Positions 1-13,194 of a stretch of 64,000 nt of DNA are shown here, piece by piece. This DNA is from Echiichthys vipera (taxonomy: Eukaryota; Chordata; Actinopteri; Perciformes; Trachinidae). The notes under the pieces are model-generated. The model saw only the letters and a list, made by a program, of their open reading frames with translations, was not told the DNA's origin and searched no databases. Position numbers and translations under genes: made by a program. The stretch is from positions 1,178,890 to 1,242,889 of the forward strand of contig OY829652.1 in the NCBI GenBank assembly GCA_963691815.1. The letters are read 5' to 3'. Numbering within the stretch: the first letter of the stretch is position 1; each line of letters starts with the position of its first letter.

Positions 1-430
1 AGGTCCAGGTCAGGACCCAAAGAACCAGGTCCAGGTCCAAGCGTGTGAACTGTGTTTCCTCAGGAGGGGGTCTGGAGTCTCCCTTAGAGAGAGGGGGAGA
101 AGTTCAGCATCCGTGAGGAACTCAGAGTAGAGCCGCTGCTCCTTTGCGTTGAAAGGAGCCAGTTGAGGTGGTTCAGGATCATCTGGTAAGGATGAACCCT
201 GGGCGCCTCCCTAGGGAGGTGTTCCAGGCACGTCCAGCTGGGAGGAGGCCTCGGGGAAGACCCAGGACCAGGTGGAGAGATTAGATCTCCACACTGGCCT
301 GGGAACGCCTCAGGATCCCCCAGTTAGAGCTGGTTAATGTGGCCCGGGAAAGGGAAGTTTGGGGTCCCTGCTGGAGCTGCTGCCCCTGAGACCTGATCCA
401 GGATCAGAGGCTGAAGATGAGATGAGATGA
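1..430 (+). mobile_element. RTE/Rex-like LINE 3' fragment (cut by window edge)
   Basis: Last part of the reverse-transcriptase ORF of a fish LINE plus its 3' end, finishing in a short GATGA-type tail at about 430. Typical peptide traces in this family are FLRR..VSLRERGRSS and GRRPRGRPRTR. It starts inside the 26-bp internal repeat (ACCAGGTCCAGGTCAGGACC type). RTE/Rex3 affiliation is from memory of the C-terminal protein pattern and is not searched. Confidence 0.75.
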
Positions 431-507
431 AATATGCAGGATATAATAAATACGTAAGCGGAAAAGAGCTGACCGGTCACATTATTGACCACATCTTATA
501 TCATTAG

Positions 508-775
508 GGGCGGCTGTGGCTCAGACGGAGAGTAGGTCGTCCTACATTCGAGAGATTGGTGGTTCGAGCCCCACCTCCCCCGGTCCACATGTCGAAGTGT
601 CCTTGGGCAAGACACTGAACCCTGAATTTCTCCTCGTGCTGTGTGTAAATGTGGTGTGAATGGTTAGATTAGATGGTCTGTAGATGTCCAATGCCACCAG
701 TGTGAATGTGAAACACTGTGAAAGCGTCTTGAGTCGTCAGAAGACTAGAAAGGCGCTTTATAAGAACATTTACCA
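508..775 (+). mobile_element. tRNA-derived SINE
   Basis: Begins GGGGCGGCTGTGGCTCAGAC (A-box-like) with GGTTCGAGCCC (B box) about 45 bases on. The body contains CTTGGGCAAGACACTGAACC and ends AGGCGCTTTATAAGAAC, a teleost SINE pattern. A second copy lies at 25648-25912. Confidence 0.7.
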
Positions 776-1454
776 TCTAACAAGACGAAGTAGCGACGGC
801 CAAAATGCGAAAGTGGTAGTTCAAAATCCTATTAGTGACGTCACAGTGGTTGCGTCCAGTTCCAGGCATTAAAAACAAGTGAAAGGACGTTTAAAATGGC
901 GTCTACGGTGAGAAGATATTTGATTTACAGTAATTATTCCATGTTCCCATCAGGTTGGGTCTTTTCTGCATCAAGTAAGAAAAGAAGTAAATGAAGTGGA
1001 CTCGCAGCAGTCACGCTCGCCGCACCCTCGTACAGTACGATCTCACAGCTTCACACATCTGCTCGTGTTTCCTCACATGGTTTAATCTGCTGTCGTGCGT
1101 CAGACGGCAGCTGCCTCCCTCAACATGTTCTATGAAAAGACGGCGACGGAGGGAAATGAGTGGAACGAGCTGTGACACCTCTGCTCACCAGTCGTTTTAT
1201 ATATTTATATCTGGTCGGATTCCTGTTCAGCGGAGCAGGAAATGAAGAATCACATCTTGTTTGGATAAAGATTTATGGTCTTGATGATCGTTAATTAGCG
1301 AGTAAATAATCAGGTGTAGTACATTAAAGCAGAGAGAGCAGGAGGACCTCATCACTGCTGTTCACCAGCTCAACATTCAGAGTTTTAAACCCGTATAATG
1401 AGGACATTTCTGCGTCTCCACTGCTTCAAATGTCAGGTTAGAGTGAGGAAAATT
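776..1454. other. No gene or known repeat recognised
   Basis: Unique-looking moderately AT-rich sequence. Short open frames here have no domain signal. Confidence 0.4.
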
Positions 1455-1640
1455 ATTACAGCATTATGCCCCCCCCATGTTTGCAATATTCCTCTCATAT
1501 TTCCTCGTAAGTATCTTTTAGTTGGATTTCCTGTGCCGTGTGACAACTGTTTAAATTACACCCGCTATTGTTTTCAAACCCCAGCTCTCTCTATCAAGTC
1601 TCATTGTAGCCACACGTTGACTAGTTTTGGAATTGTCAGG
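1455..1640 (+). repeat. Array-flanking repeat, copy 1
   Basis: About 190-240 bases after a C-run, with the landmarks TTTCCTCGTAAGTA, GTGTGACAACTGTTTAAATT and CTCTCTATCAAGTCTCATTG. The same block, with small indels, is at 6942-7180. In both places it runs directly into a 21-bp ATGCAAAATGACTAAA array, so block and array behave as one repeat unit. Confidence 0.7.
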
Positions 1641-1843
1641 AGCTACTCGCAGTACTTAAAAATGCATGCAAAATAACTAAAAGGAATGCATAATGACTAA
1701 AAATGGATGCAAAATAACTAGAAATAGATGCAAAATGACTAAAAATAGATGCAAAATGACTTAAAATAGATGCAAAATGAGTAAAAATAGATGCAAAATG
1801 ACTAAAAATGGATGCAAAATAACTAGAAATAGATGCAAAATGA
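1641..1843 (+). repeat. 21-bp minisatellite (GATGCAAAATGACTAAAAATA)n, copy 1
   Basis: About ten tandem 21-bp units, each with ATGCAAAAT and ACTAAAAA. Member of the array family repeated at about eight places in the window. Any ORFs here are repeat artefacts because 21 is a multiple of three. Confidence 0.9.
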
Positions 1844-2026
1844 CGCGCTTGTGCTCGTACACGTGCAAACGTGCTTTACTAAAGCCCACCTCTCCCAAAC
1901 GGGCCGTGGACGGCAAGCGTGCCGCTCCTAGACGCGGTACAGTTGCACTCACACTGGTCAAAGGAACTAGACTTTAGCTGTGAGACGTGCTGGGGCACGG
2001 GACGGAGGCACAGTGGGAGTGCGCCC
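1844..2026 (-). mobile_element. PIF/Harbinger-like element, terminal fragment
   Basis: Carries the end block with GCTCGTACACGTGCAAACGT, AAAGCCCACCTCTCCCAAAC and the terminal CAGTGGGAGTGCGCCC, as in the complete copy at 63111-63699. It begins inside the 21-bp array and lacks the Myb-like segment. Confidence 0.7.
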
Positions 2027-3045
<1,019 letters not shown>

Positions 3046-3101
3046 TAAATCTGAGGCCGTGGCTCTCAGCAGGAAAACGATGGATTGTGACTCCGGGTCG
3101 G

Positions 3102-3462
3102 GAATGAGTCCTGACCCCAAGTGAAGGAGTTCAAGGACCTCGGGATCTTGTTCACGAGTGAGGGGACGATGGAGCGTGAGTTTGGCCGGAGAATCGGAGC
3201 TGCAGTCGCTCTACCGCACCGTTGTGATGAAAAGAGAGCTGAGGAAGACAAAGTTCTGGATCTACCCTCAGTCCTGGTTCCTACCCTCACCTGTGGTCCT
3301 GAAAGCTGGGTCAGGACCCAAAGAACCAGGTCCAGGTCAGGACCTCCAGCTGGGAGGAGGCCTCGGGGAAGACCCAGGACCAGGTCGAGAGATTAGATCT
3401 CCACGCTGGCCTGGGAACGCCTCAGGATCCCCCAGTTGGAGCTGGTTAATGTGGCCCGGGAA
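3102..3462 (+). mobile_element. RTE/Rex-like LINE fragment with internal deletion, joined to Harbinger
   Basis: Begins GAATGAGTCCTGACCCCAAG, encoding the VKEFKDLGI and FTSEGTMEREFGRRIGA type RT C-terminal segment. It then jumps from the 26-bp repeat straight to the CCAGCTGGGAGG block, so about 200 bases are missing. At GTGGCCCGGGAA it switches abruptly into Harbinger sequence. Confidence 0.75.
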
Positions 3463-3779
3463 TTTCAAACAATGGCGGCGAAAGGTTCACGTTGGTGTGA
3501 TGCGGAGGTGGAGTGTTTACTGCAGATTTGGTCGATGAAAAGATTCAAAAACAGTCGACAAGACGCACAAAAACTCCGAGGTCTACGGAAAGATCTGGAA
3601 ACAAAGCCACGCATCGCCATGACGTCATCAATGCGTGTGACGTGTTACGGCGTGATGACGTATAGGCAGCAAGAAGCATTCTCCGAGGCCCAGGTAGTGT
3701 GAGTACAAACGGGCCTGGAGGGGGGGACAAGGACCCTAAAGCACGGGGCACGGGACGGAGGCACAGTGGGAGGGCGCCC
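3463..3779 (+). mobile_element. PIF/Harbinger-like element, 5'-truncated
   Basis: Starts at TTTCAAACAATGGCGG, carries the broken Myb/SANT-like segment (SRWCDAEVECLLQIW) and ends GGGAGGGCGCCC, followed by TTA. A single frame runs from the LINE piece into it at 3436-3702, a fusion produced by the junction rather than a gene. Confidence 0.75.
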
Positions 3780-3782
3780 TTA

Positions 3783-4568
3783 GTTCTTCCAGGACTTGAA
3801 CACCGGCCCTCCAGGTCAGAGTCCTGAGTTCTGGACCCTCCTCCCTGCGGGGATGTTGGTGCTCTGATGCTACGTCACCTGATCACCTTTCGTAGGTAAA
3901 GGTAGAAACAGTGAATGGGGACTGAGCCTAAACGTGGCCGTAGACTCTCCTTTCATGTCCGTATTCGGTGCCACAGGCGTGTTGCGTCCTGCCGGTGATT
4001 GGAATGGGATCGGTAATTTCCTCGTGCTTGTTCACTGTTTGTTTACGTTTGCTCTGATGGGCGAGAGCTTAACGAAGGGGAACGGCACATCGATGCAAGT
4101 GTGCAGATATATCTTTATCAGTTTGGACTCAGCGACGCTTCCAGCTGAACAACGAGGAAACACTCTGTTTAATAAAGGAGGTGAACTCGTCCGTCTCTCT
4201 GCCTCTCCTCCTCGCTGCTGTGATGCATGCTGGGGGACAGGATGCGTTGGCGTTGTCCGTCCGCGGTAGATGTTGTTGCTCCTTCGGGGGATTCGTCTCC
4301 TTCCTCTCCGTCGTACCGACATCAAAGCCCTCAGTCTGCCGCTCACACAGATCTCCTCCCGTGAGCGAGCTGGGAATTACCTCCGTACGTAATATCTCCT
4401 CGTCCGTCCGTTAAGCGGCGGCGGCGGTCCCTCCGTCCCAACGCCGTCAGTCAGTTGACATATTGAGGGCACAATGAAGGCTGTACGTTAACGCCAGCGG
4501 GAGTGACACACTTAACGGCAGCAGGTGGAGACAAAAGAGGAACAGGAAGCTCTTTCCATTCAATCAGG
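3783..4568. other. No gene recognised
   Basis: Unique-looking GC-moderate sequence between a Harbinger end and a minisatellite. No splice-flanked coding block was noticed. Confidence 0.35.
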
Positions 4569-5543
4569 AGAATGCAGCTTTAAGTGGAGTCTCCTCCTGC
4601 TGGACATTAGAGAGAATGCAGCTTTAAGTGGAGTCTCCTCCTGCTGGACATTAGAGAGAATGCAGCTTTAAGTGGAGTCTCCCCCTGCTGGACATTAGAG
4701 AGAATGCAGCTTTAAGTGGAGTCTCCTCCTGCTGGACATTAGAGAGAATGCAGCTTTAAGTGGAGTCTCCTCCTGCTGGACATTAGAGAGAATGCAGCTT
4801 TAAGTGGAGTCTCCTCCTGCTGGACATTAGAGAGAATGCAGCTTTAAGTGGAGTCTCCTCCTTCTGGACATTAAAGAGAATGCGGCTTTAAGTGGAGTCT
4901 CCTCCTGCTGGACATTAAAGAGAATGCAGCTTTAAGTGGAGTCTCCTCCTGCTGGACATTAGAGAGAATGCAGCTTTAAGTGGAGTCTCCTCCTGCTGGA
5001 CATTAGAGAGAATGCAGCTTTAAGTGGAGTCTCCTCCTGCTGGACATTAGAGAGAATGCAGCTTTAAGTGGAGTCTCCTCCTGCTGGACATTAGAGAGAA
5101 TGCGGCTTTAAGTGGAGTCTCCTCCTGCTGGACATTAGAGAGAATGCAGCTTTAAGTGGAGTCTCCTCCTGCTGGACATTAGAGAGAATGCAGCTTTAAG
5201 TGGAGTCTCCTCCTGCTGGACATTAGAGAGAATGCAGCTTTAAGTGGAGTCTCCTCCTGCTGGACATGAGAGAATGCAGCTTTAAGTGGAGTCTCCTCCT
5301 GCTGGACATTAGAGAGAATGCAGCTTTAAGTGGAGTCTCCTCCTGCTGGACATTAGAGAGAATGCAGCTTTAAGTGGAGTCTCCCCCTGCTGGACATTAG
5401 AGAGAATGCAGCTTTAAGTGGAGTCTCCTCCTGCTGGACATTAGAGAGAATGCAGCTTTAAGTGGAGTCTCCTCCTGCTGGACATTAGAGAGAATGCAGC
5501 TTTAAGTGGACATTAGAGAGGATGCAGCTTTAAGTGGAGTCTC
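4569..5543 (+). repeat. 44-bp minisatellite, about 22 units
   Basis: Tandem unit beginning GCAGCTTTAAGTGGAGTCTC and ending CATTAGAGAGAAT. Units are nearly identical (C/T and A/G single changes). One unit near 5264-5275 lacks a few bases (CATGAGAGAAT), and the last units are truncated. Confidence 0.95.
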
Positions 5544-5993
5544 AGCTTGTTGGGTATCAAAGATTGAATGTGTTGTTTGTATAAAAGGAGCTGCTGAGGT
5601 GCCCTTGAGCCTGATCCTGCAGCAGCAGACTCTCGCGTCTCTCTCCCTGTGTAAACATTAAACCAGACAGCATCAGTGAATCTGAATGTGTAAACAGCTT
5701 TAAGTGCGCCGCGTGGAGCTGAGCTGGAAGTCACCGCCGCTCCACGTCCCTTTAACCAGCGCTGCGAACGAGCTTTGATCCGGGCTCGTTCTGCTGCTGC
5801 TGCTGGGAGCTGTCGTCCGGACCCCCGAGCTCCCAGCAGGCTTTGTGTCACCACTGCTTTAACACGGTTATGTTAATCGGCGGCCGCGGCGCCGGTGCTG
5901 CATTAAAACCAGAGTCAGGAATTAAACAGGAAAGTGTCGACGCGTCGAAGACTTGACGAGAATCCTCGCTCTGAAACTTTTAATAATCACTCC
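5544..5993. other. No gene recognised
   Basis: GC-rich unique sequence between the minisatellite and a Harbinger element. No supported feature. Confidence 0.3.
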
Positions 5994-6590
5994 GGGCGCA
6001 CTCACACTGTCCCTCCGCACCGCGCCAAAACAGGTTTCTCAGGTAGAGCCAAGTGCGTTTGACCAGTGTGAGTGCAACCGTACCACGTCTAGGAGCGGCA
6101 CGCTTGCCGTCCACGGCCCGTTTGGGAGAGGTGGGCTTTAGTAAAGCACGTTTGCACATGTACGAGCACGAGCGTGCGCACGTGTACGAGCATGAGGCCT
6201 ACGGCGGTTCTGAGGTCATTTCCTGTGCGCCTGTTGGGACGTAGAAAAAAGAAGGAGGGACCATGCGCGGACATTTCAAACAATGGCGGTGAAAGGTTCA
6301 CGTTGGTGTGATGCGGAGGTGGAGTGTTTACTGCAGATTTGGTCGATGAAAAGATTCAAAAACAGTCGACAAGACGCACAAAAACTCCGAGGTCTACGGA
6401 AAGATCTGGAAACAAAGCCACGCATCGCCATGACGTCATCAATGCGTGTGGCGTGTTACGGCGTGATGACGTATAGGCAGCAAGAAGCATTCTCCGAGGC
6501 CCAGGTAGTGTGAGTACAAACGGGCCTGGAGGGGGGGACAAGGACCCTAAAGCACGGGGCACGGGACGGAGGCACAGTGGGAGGGCGCCC
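5994..6590 (+). mobile_element. PIF/Harbinger-like nonautonomous element, complete copy with TCC duplication
   Basis: Runs from GGGCGCACTCACACTGTCC to GGAGGGCGCCC, flanked by TCC on both sides (5991-5993 and 6591-6593). It carries the broken Myb/SANT-like segment at about 6283-6450. The two ends are imperfect inverted repeats. About 600 bases, with no transposase. Confidence 0.75.
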
Positions 6591-6941
6591 TCCGAGTTTC
6601 CCCCCCGGAGTGATATTTACCCTCCGTGTGTTGTCGTGCTCTCTGACCGGAGGCGAGCTGTCGTGAGGAATTAGCTGAGGGATCTGTTTTTATATCTGTG
6701 AGTTATATAAACAACATTCGGGCTTTTACAGAGAAATCAATACACGGTTTCTTAGAGGCAGCAAATTTACTGTAACACCAACGCTGCAAAACACGGGTGC
6801 ATTAAATCACAGCGCTGCGCTTTAGTTCCGAGGTAACGATGACAAATTAAGACGCCGTAAACTCGGAGTGTGTTGAAGTTAATATTTCTCAGCGCTGATG
6901 GTTTCCATGCGCGCCAAGGCTCTGATGACCTTCAATCATCA
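6591..6941. other. No gene recognised
   Basis: Unique AT-leaning sequence with no supported feature. Confidence 0.3.
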
Positions 6942-7180
6942 GCTTATGCCCCCCCCCCCCCCCCCCCCCCCCCGGGTTTGCAGTATTCCCCTCTTATTTC
7001 CTCGTAAGTAGCTTTAAGTTGGATTTCCTGTTCCGTGTGACAACTGTTTAAATTACACGCTTTTGTTTCTGGGAACACCGCCTTTTATTTTCAAACCCCA
7101 GCTCTCTCTATCAAGTCTCATTGCAGCCACATGTTGACTAGATTTGGTATTATCAGGAGCTACTCGCAGTACTTGAAAAC
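6942..7180 (+). repeat. Array-flanking repeat, copy 2, with 25-base C-run
   Basis: Homologous to 1455-1640. The C-run at 6949-6973 replaces the shorter C-run of copy 1. It has the same landmarks and the same transition into 21-bp units through GCAGTACTTGAAAA. Confidence 0.75.
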
Positions 7181-7780
7181 TGATACAAAATGACTAAAAA
7201 CTGATGCAAAATTACTAAATATAGATGCAAACTGACTAAAAATGGATGCAAAATGACTAAAAATGGATGCAAAATGACTAAAAATGGATGCAAAATGGCT
7301 TAAATAGATGCAAAATGACTAAAAATGGATGCAAATTGACTGAAATTGACGCAAAATGACTGAAAATAGATGCAAAATGACTAAAAATGATTGTAAAATG
7401 ACAAAAAATGGATTCAAAATGACTAAAATAGATGCAAAATGAGTAAAAACAGATGCAAAATGACTCAAAATAGATGCAAAATGACCACAAATAGATGCAA
7501 AATGACTAAAATAGATGCAAAATTACTAAATAATAGATGCAAAATGACTAAAAATAGATGCAAAATGACTAAAAACAGATGCAAAATGACTAAAAACAGA
7601 TGCAAAATAACTGAAAACAGATGCAAAATGACTAGATTGGATGCAAAATGACTGAAAACAGATGCAAAATGACTGAAAATAGATGCAAAATGATTAAAAA
7701 TAGATGCAAAATGACTGAAAATAGATGCAAAATGATCAAAAATAGATGCAAAATGACTGAAATTAATGTAAAATTATGTC
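7181..7780 (+). repeat. 21-bp minisatellite, copy 2
   Basis: About 28 units of GATGCAAAATGACTAAAAATA type with variants (ACTGAAAA, TTACTAAA). Some units read ATGCAAATTGAC, which contains the perfect octamer ATGCAAAT. Confidence 0.9.
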
Positions 7781-8437
7781 TTTTACTTGTTCAGAACAAG
7801 TAAACACGAGTTTGAGGTGCACGCGTACGCACATGCACACGCACACGCACACAGTTGCTGTGGTCGTCATCAGCTTTGATAAAGAGACACAGAAGACATC
7901 ACACGCCGTCTGCACAGGACGAGCAGCAGGTCGTTCTCTGGACAGGTGGAGAACATCGGACCAATCAGTCTTCAGAAAACTCCACGTCTGGTTTGATTCC
8001 CGGCCCGCTCCCTGTGAGTTCACTCTGGTGCACGTTAACCTGCCTGTCCGCGGTGAAGCCAGTGATGAATGGATGTGCGGTGTGCGGTCGTGCGGTCAGG
8101 CTTCTGTGTTTCTTTAGGAGGCGTGTTGTTGGGTTCGTCCAGACGAGGGTTTTAAAGGAGAAACACTGACTGAGATTGATGATGAACGCTCCGGGACCTG
8201 AGGCTGTTCACAGACAGCTGTGATGCAGGAGGGCGGTGCGTCTCTGTTGTTCTGCTCTTTAGTTTGGTGATTTGTTCCAGTTTAGGAAAGATCATGTCCT
8301 TGATCCGTCCTGTCCTGCAGAAACGTCCTGCTTCTCTACGAGGGTTTTAAAGGAGGAAGGTTGTGAGTCTTGAGTTTGATCCCAAAGCACCGGACTTTAA
8401 ACTGAACCAATGAGCTGAGAGACACAAACAGGAAGGC
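7781..8437. other. No gene recognised
   Basis: Short CA-rich stretch at about 7829-7853, otherwise unique sequence without coding signal. Confidence 0.3.
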
Positions 8438-9107
8438 AGACGGTACTGAGACACGGACTGACACAGTTTGTTGACGATAAGAAAGAGAATCAAACAGACT
8501 TATTATTGAACTTCCTTATCAGAAACCTGAAGCTAAAATGACTAAAATAGATGCAAAATTACTTAAAACTGATGTAAAATGACTAAAAAGGGATGTAAAA
8601 TGTGCAAAATGAATAGAAATGGATGCAAAGTGACTAAAAATGGATGCAAAATGATTTAAAAGGGATGCAAAATTACTAAAAAGGATGTAAAATGTGCAAA
8701 ATTACTAGAAATGCATGCAAAATTACTAAAAAACGGATGCAAATTGACTTAAAACTGATGATAAATGCCTATAAACTGATGCAAAATGACTAAAATCTGA
8801 TGCAAAATGATTAAAAATGGATGCAAAGTGACTAAAAATGGATGCAAAATGATTTAAAAGGGATGCAAAATGACTAAAAAGGATGTAAAATTTGCAAAAT
8901 TACTAGAAATGGATGCAAAATTACTAAAAAACGGATGCAAATTGACTTAAAACTGATGCAAAATGACTAAAAACTGATGCAAAATTATTAAAAATGGATG
9001 TAAAATGACGGTATTGAGAGACGGACGGAGTTCATTGACGATAAGAAAAAGAAAAAACTCAACTTATTATTGAACTTAAATCAGAAACCTGAAGCTCACA
9101 AAATCAC
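8438..9107 (+). repeat. 21-bp minisatellite, copy 3, between locus-specific direct repeats
   Basis: Degenerate 21-bp units (8534-9006) lie between two copies of a block of about 95 bases (8438-8533 and 9007-9100), each with TTGACGATAAGAAA and TTATTATTGAACTT. Inside the array a block of about 197 bases is repeated (GGATGCAAAGTGACTAAA at about 8622 and 8818). Confidence 0.85.
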
Positions 9108-9962
<855 letters not shown>

Positions 9963-10940
9963 GGTGTGGAAGTGGTGAGAAGAAAGAAGCTTACAGGCGA
10001 CGGCTGTGAGATTCGACATGACAAGCCCTGATCTGCTTCACGGGGATTACTCCTGTTTACACGGCCTCTTTGCGTGCGCGCACCGAGGACGCCGTTTGAT
10101 GCTAGAAGTTTTCAGAACGGCGGGTTATCCCCGTCAGACGCCGCATTAAAGTTTCACAGCGACGGTGGAACATCAACGCGCCTTGGTCGGGGGAGATTAG
10201 CGGGATAATTCCTCTGCAGATACCCGGGTCCTCGTGTCACCGCTGAGCTGCCCTTGGTGCGCCTTTGTCATCTGTCATGTTTAAAGCAGGGCTGTCGAGG
10301 GAGCGGAGGGATGGGTCGTGGGCGCCTGTGGTGGCGGTGGCGGTGGTGGTGGTGGTGGGGGGGGGCGGGGGTGTAGCAGCTTCAGGCTACGGGTCATATT
10401 TCATTGTTTAAGCGCCGCGTCGCCTCCAAACTCCCCGCTGTCCGGCTCAGATGAGAGATAACAGTAGGAGGCTCCACGGCGACAGCTCTGAGGCCTGTTT
10501 ATCACACCAGCGAGCCGGCTGCTCTGAGGACCCGCGTGAGGACCGCGCCCCAGCAGCGAGGCGGGGGGAGGGAGGGCGGGGGGGTTTGTACTTCTGCGAG
10601 GCCTCAGAAACATTTATCTTTATTGACAGGATGTCCGCAGCAGCACCAGCGTTACAGCACTAATGCAGATGGATGCAGAGTCTCTCCAACTGTACGACAC
10701 GTTGATGCGAGACACAAGTCAAATAACTTTATTTGTACGGCAGAAACGTGCGACGGAGGCAACAGGAGCCGTGAGAACGCCCAGAACAATCAGCCAACCT
10801 GAACGAAAGACATCTGTCCTCTCAGGTTCATGTCTGTCCGTCCTGAGGTCCAAGAGAGAAACGTTTGGAGACCCGAGATCTAGAAATCGAGTTTTTGAAC
10901 AATCTCTTGTTAACAAATAGTCCTTCTTCCATGCTACTGA
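9963..10940. other. No gene recognised; GC-rich with GGTGGT-type tract
   Basis: Unique, locally GC-rich sequence. A G-rich tract at about 10330-10375 could form a G-quadruplex. The open frames have no recognisable domain. Confidence 0.3.
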
Positions 10941-11384
10941 GGGCGCCCTCCCACTGTGCGTGCGTCCCGTGCCCCGTGCTTTAGGGTCCTTGTCCCCCCC
11001 TCCAGGCCCGTTTGTACTCACACTACCTGGGCCTCGGAGAATGCTTCTTGCTGCCTATACGTCATCACGCCGTAACACGTCACACGCATCGATGACGTCA
11101 TGGCGATGCGTGGCTTGGTTTCCAGATCTTTCCGTAGACCTCTGAGTTTTTGTGCGTCTTGTCGACTGTTTTTGAATCTTTTCATCGACCAAATCTGCAG
11201 TAAACACTCCACCTCCGCATCACACCAACGTGAACCTTTCACCGCCATTGTTTGAAATGTCCGCGCATGGTCCCTCCTTCTTTTTTCTACGTCCCAACAG
11301 GCGCACAGGAAATGACCTCAGAGCCGCCGTAGGCCTCGTGCTCGTACACGTGCGCACGCTCGTGCTCGTACATGTGCTAACGTG
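10941..11384 (-). mobile_element. PIF/Harbinger-like element, one end missing
   Basis: Begins GGGCGCCCTCCCACTGTG (terminal repeat) and contains the broken Myb/SANT-like segment on the minus strand (11018-11248). It stops at CATGTGCTAACGTG, where SINE sequence begins without the second terminal repeat. Confidence 0.75.
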
Positions 11385-11507
11385 CCTACGGGTGATTTAG
11401 AGTCATCAATGAACCGAACACCTGCACGTCTTTGGACTGTGGGAGGAAACCGGAGAACCCGGAGAAAACCCACGCAGACACGGGGACAACATGCTAACTC
11501 CCCAAAT
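11385..11507 (-). mobile_element. tRNA-derived SINE fragment (type with TTTCCTCCCACAG body)
   Basis: Contains the middle of the SINE family seen complete at 46495: CACGTCTTTGGACTGTGGGA and AACCCGGAGAAAACCCACGC. Truncated at both ends and abutting a truncated Harbinger copy. Confidence 0.7.
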
Positions 11508-12253
11508 CAAATCATAACAGAAGTTATCTCACGACACTTTACAGAGTAGGTAAAGACCAAACACTATGACTTATTCATGATTTACAGGGACAACACTTCC
11601 TCCGTAGAGTACAAAGTTTAAAGCACTGTGGGTTTGAAATGTAGGAAAGGTAAATAAAGGAAGACGAACTGCAATGATGTGCGTCAACGCTGAATACTTA
11701 ACGTTAGTCATTCAGATGGTTGTGGCCTCTTTCTGCTTCAGTATCAGAGAGAATTGAGCGTGACCGAACCTGCACACGCCGTATTAGAAGCTAAGTTCTT
11801 TGCTCGTCTTCAGCAGTTTGTGAGAAAGAGACTCTGACAAACACACAAATCTGGGATCTGCACCAAAACATATCGACGTGATCTCTGGCCCGTGTTCTCA
11901 CTTTCCACCTCGTTTCATTTGAGTCCGCTAACAAGTTCCTGAGATCTCACGCCGAGTAACAACGAGCGAACCAACAGAACCTGGAACAACAAGGTTTTTG
12001 GCAGAAGTGATAAAACGTCTGGCAGAGAAACAAAAGCTGTGAACGGTCAGAACGAACGCCAACTCAGCGAACGGGCAAAAAACAGGAGAGAGGCTGGAAG
12101 AGCAGAGACGTGATTACACAGGAAAGAGATGGCAGCGTGCGGTTTCCTGTCGTACTGTAGGCAGAGCGGGTAATGAGTGAAGATGTGAAGGTTTGCTGAG
12201 GCAGAAAGGTGTGAAATTAAACTTCTATTCAGTAAAGAAACGTAATTATACAG
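11508..12253. other. No gene recognised
   Basis: Unique sequence, no supported feature. Confidence 0.3.
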
Positions 12254-12831
12254 ATGACTCCTGGAGCTGTGATGGTGCAGTTATAGAGGAGCGGCTGCAC
12301 ACAGGCCACATGGAGCTGTGATGGTGCAGTTATAGAGGAGCAGCTGCACACAGGCCACACAGAGCTGTGATGGTGCAGTTCTAGAGGAGCAGCTGCACAC
12401 AGGCCACACGGAGCTGTGATGGTGCAGTCATAGAGGAGCAGCTGCACATGGAGCTGTGATGGTGCAGTTATAGAGGAGCGGCTGCACATGGAGCTGTGAT
12501 GGGGCAGTTATAGAGGAGCGCTGCACACAGGCCACATGGAGCTGTGATGGTGCAGTTATAGAGGAGCGGCTGCACACAGGTCACATGGAGCTGTGATGGT
12601 GCAGTTATAGAGGAGCGGCTGCACACAGGCCACATGGAGCTGTGATGGTGCAGTTATAGAGGAGCGGCTGCACACAGGCCACATGGAGCTGTGATGGTGC
12701 AGTTATAGAGGAGCGGCTGCACACAGGCCACATGGAGCTGTGATGGTGCAGTTATAGAGGAGCGGCTGCACACAGGCCACATGGAGCTGTGATGGTGCAG
12801 TTATAGAGGAGCGGCTGCACACAGGCCACAG
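12254..12831 (+). repeat. 49-bp minisatellite, about 12 units
   Basis: Unit begins TGGAGCTGTGATGGTGCAGT and ends CACAGGCCACA. Several units lack the ACACAGGCC part. Six or more consecutive units at the 3' side are identical, suggesting recent expansion. Confidence 0.93.
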
Positions 12832-13194
12832 GAAGCTCTCACTGTTGATTTGACTTATTCTGAAGCTCTTCGTTTGGGATGTTGAGTCAGTGTTGGTACC
12901 AGTGTTGGAATAATGCATCCTGTAAACAGCAGAAAAGAACTCTAACTCTGACTTTAGACCAGGTTTCTGTTGGTCAATCAATTTCTGCTCCTTTAAGAAA
13001 CCAATGCTCCAACAACCACCTCATGTTAAGACCAACACGCCCCTGGGCGCACAGAGGGGCGCAGGTACATCTGCTACTCACACAACGTGCGGCTCAGTGT
13101 GAAGATCACACCTGATCATTTGTTTACACCTGGAGGACTGAGCCCAAGACTCCTGATGACTCACCACGTTGTTCTGGAACTGCAGGATGTTTAA

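Noticed and set aside
508..575. Functional tRNA gene
   Set aside because: A-box- and B-box-like words are present, but the stems do not form a cloverleaf and a SINE body follows.
4569..5543. CRISPR-like regular repeats
   Set aside because: Units are directly adjacent with no unique spacers, in a vertebrate genome; this is a minisatellite.
6283..6513. 76-codon conserved frame as a real small protein
   Set aside because: Identical in several element copies only because they are recent copies. The frame crosses breaks in an older Myb-like domain.
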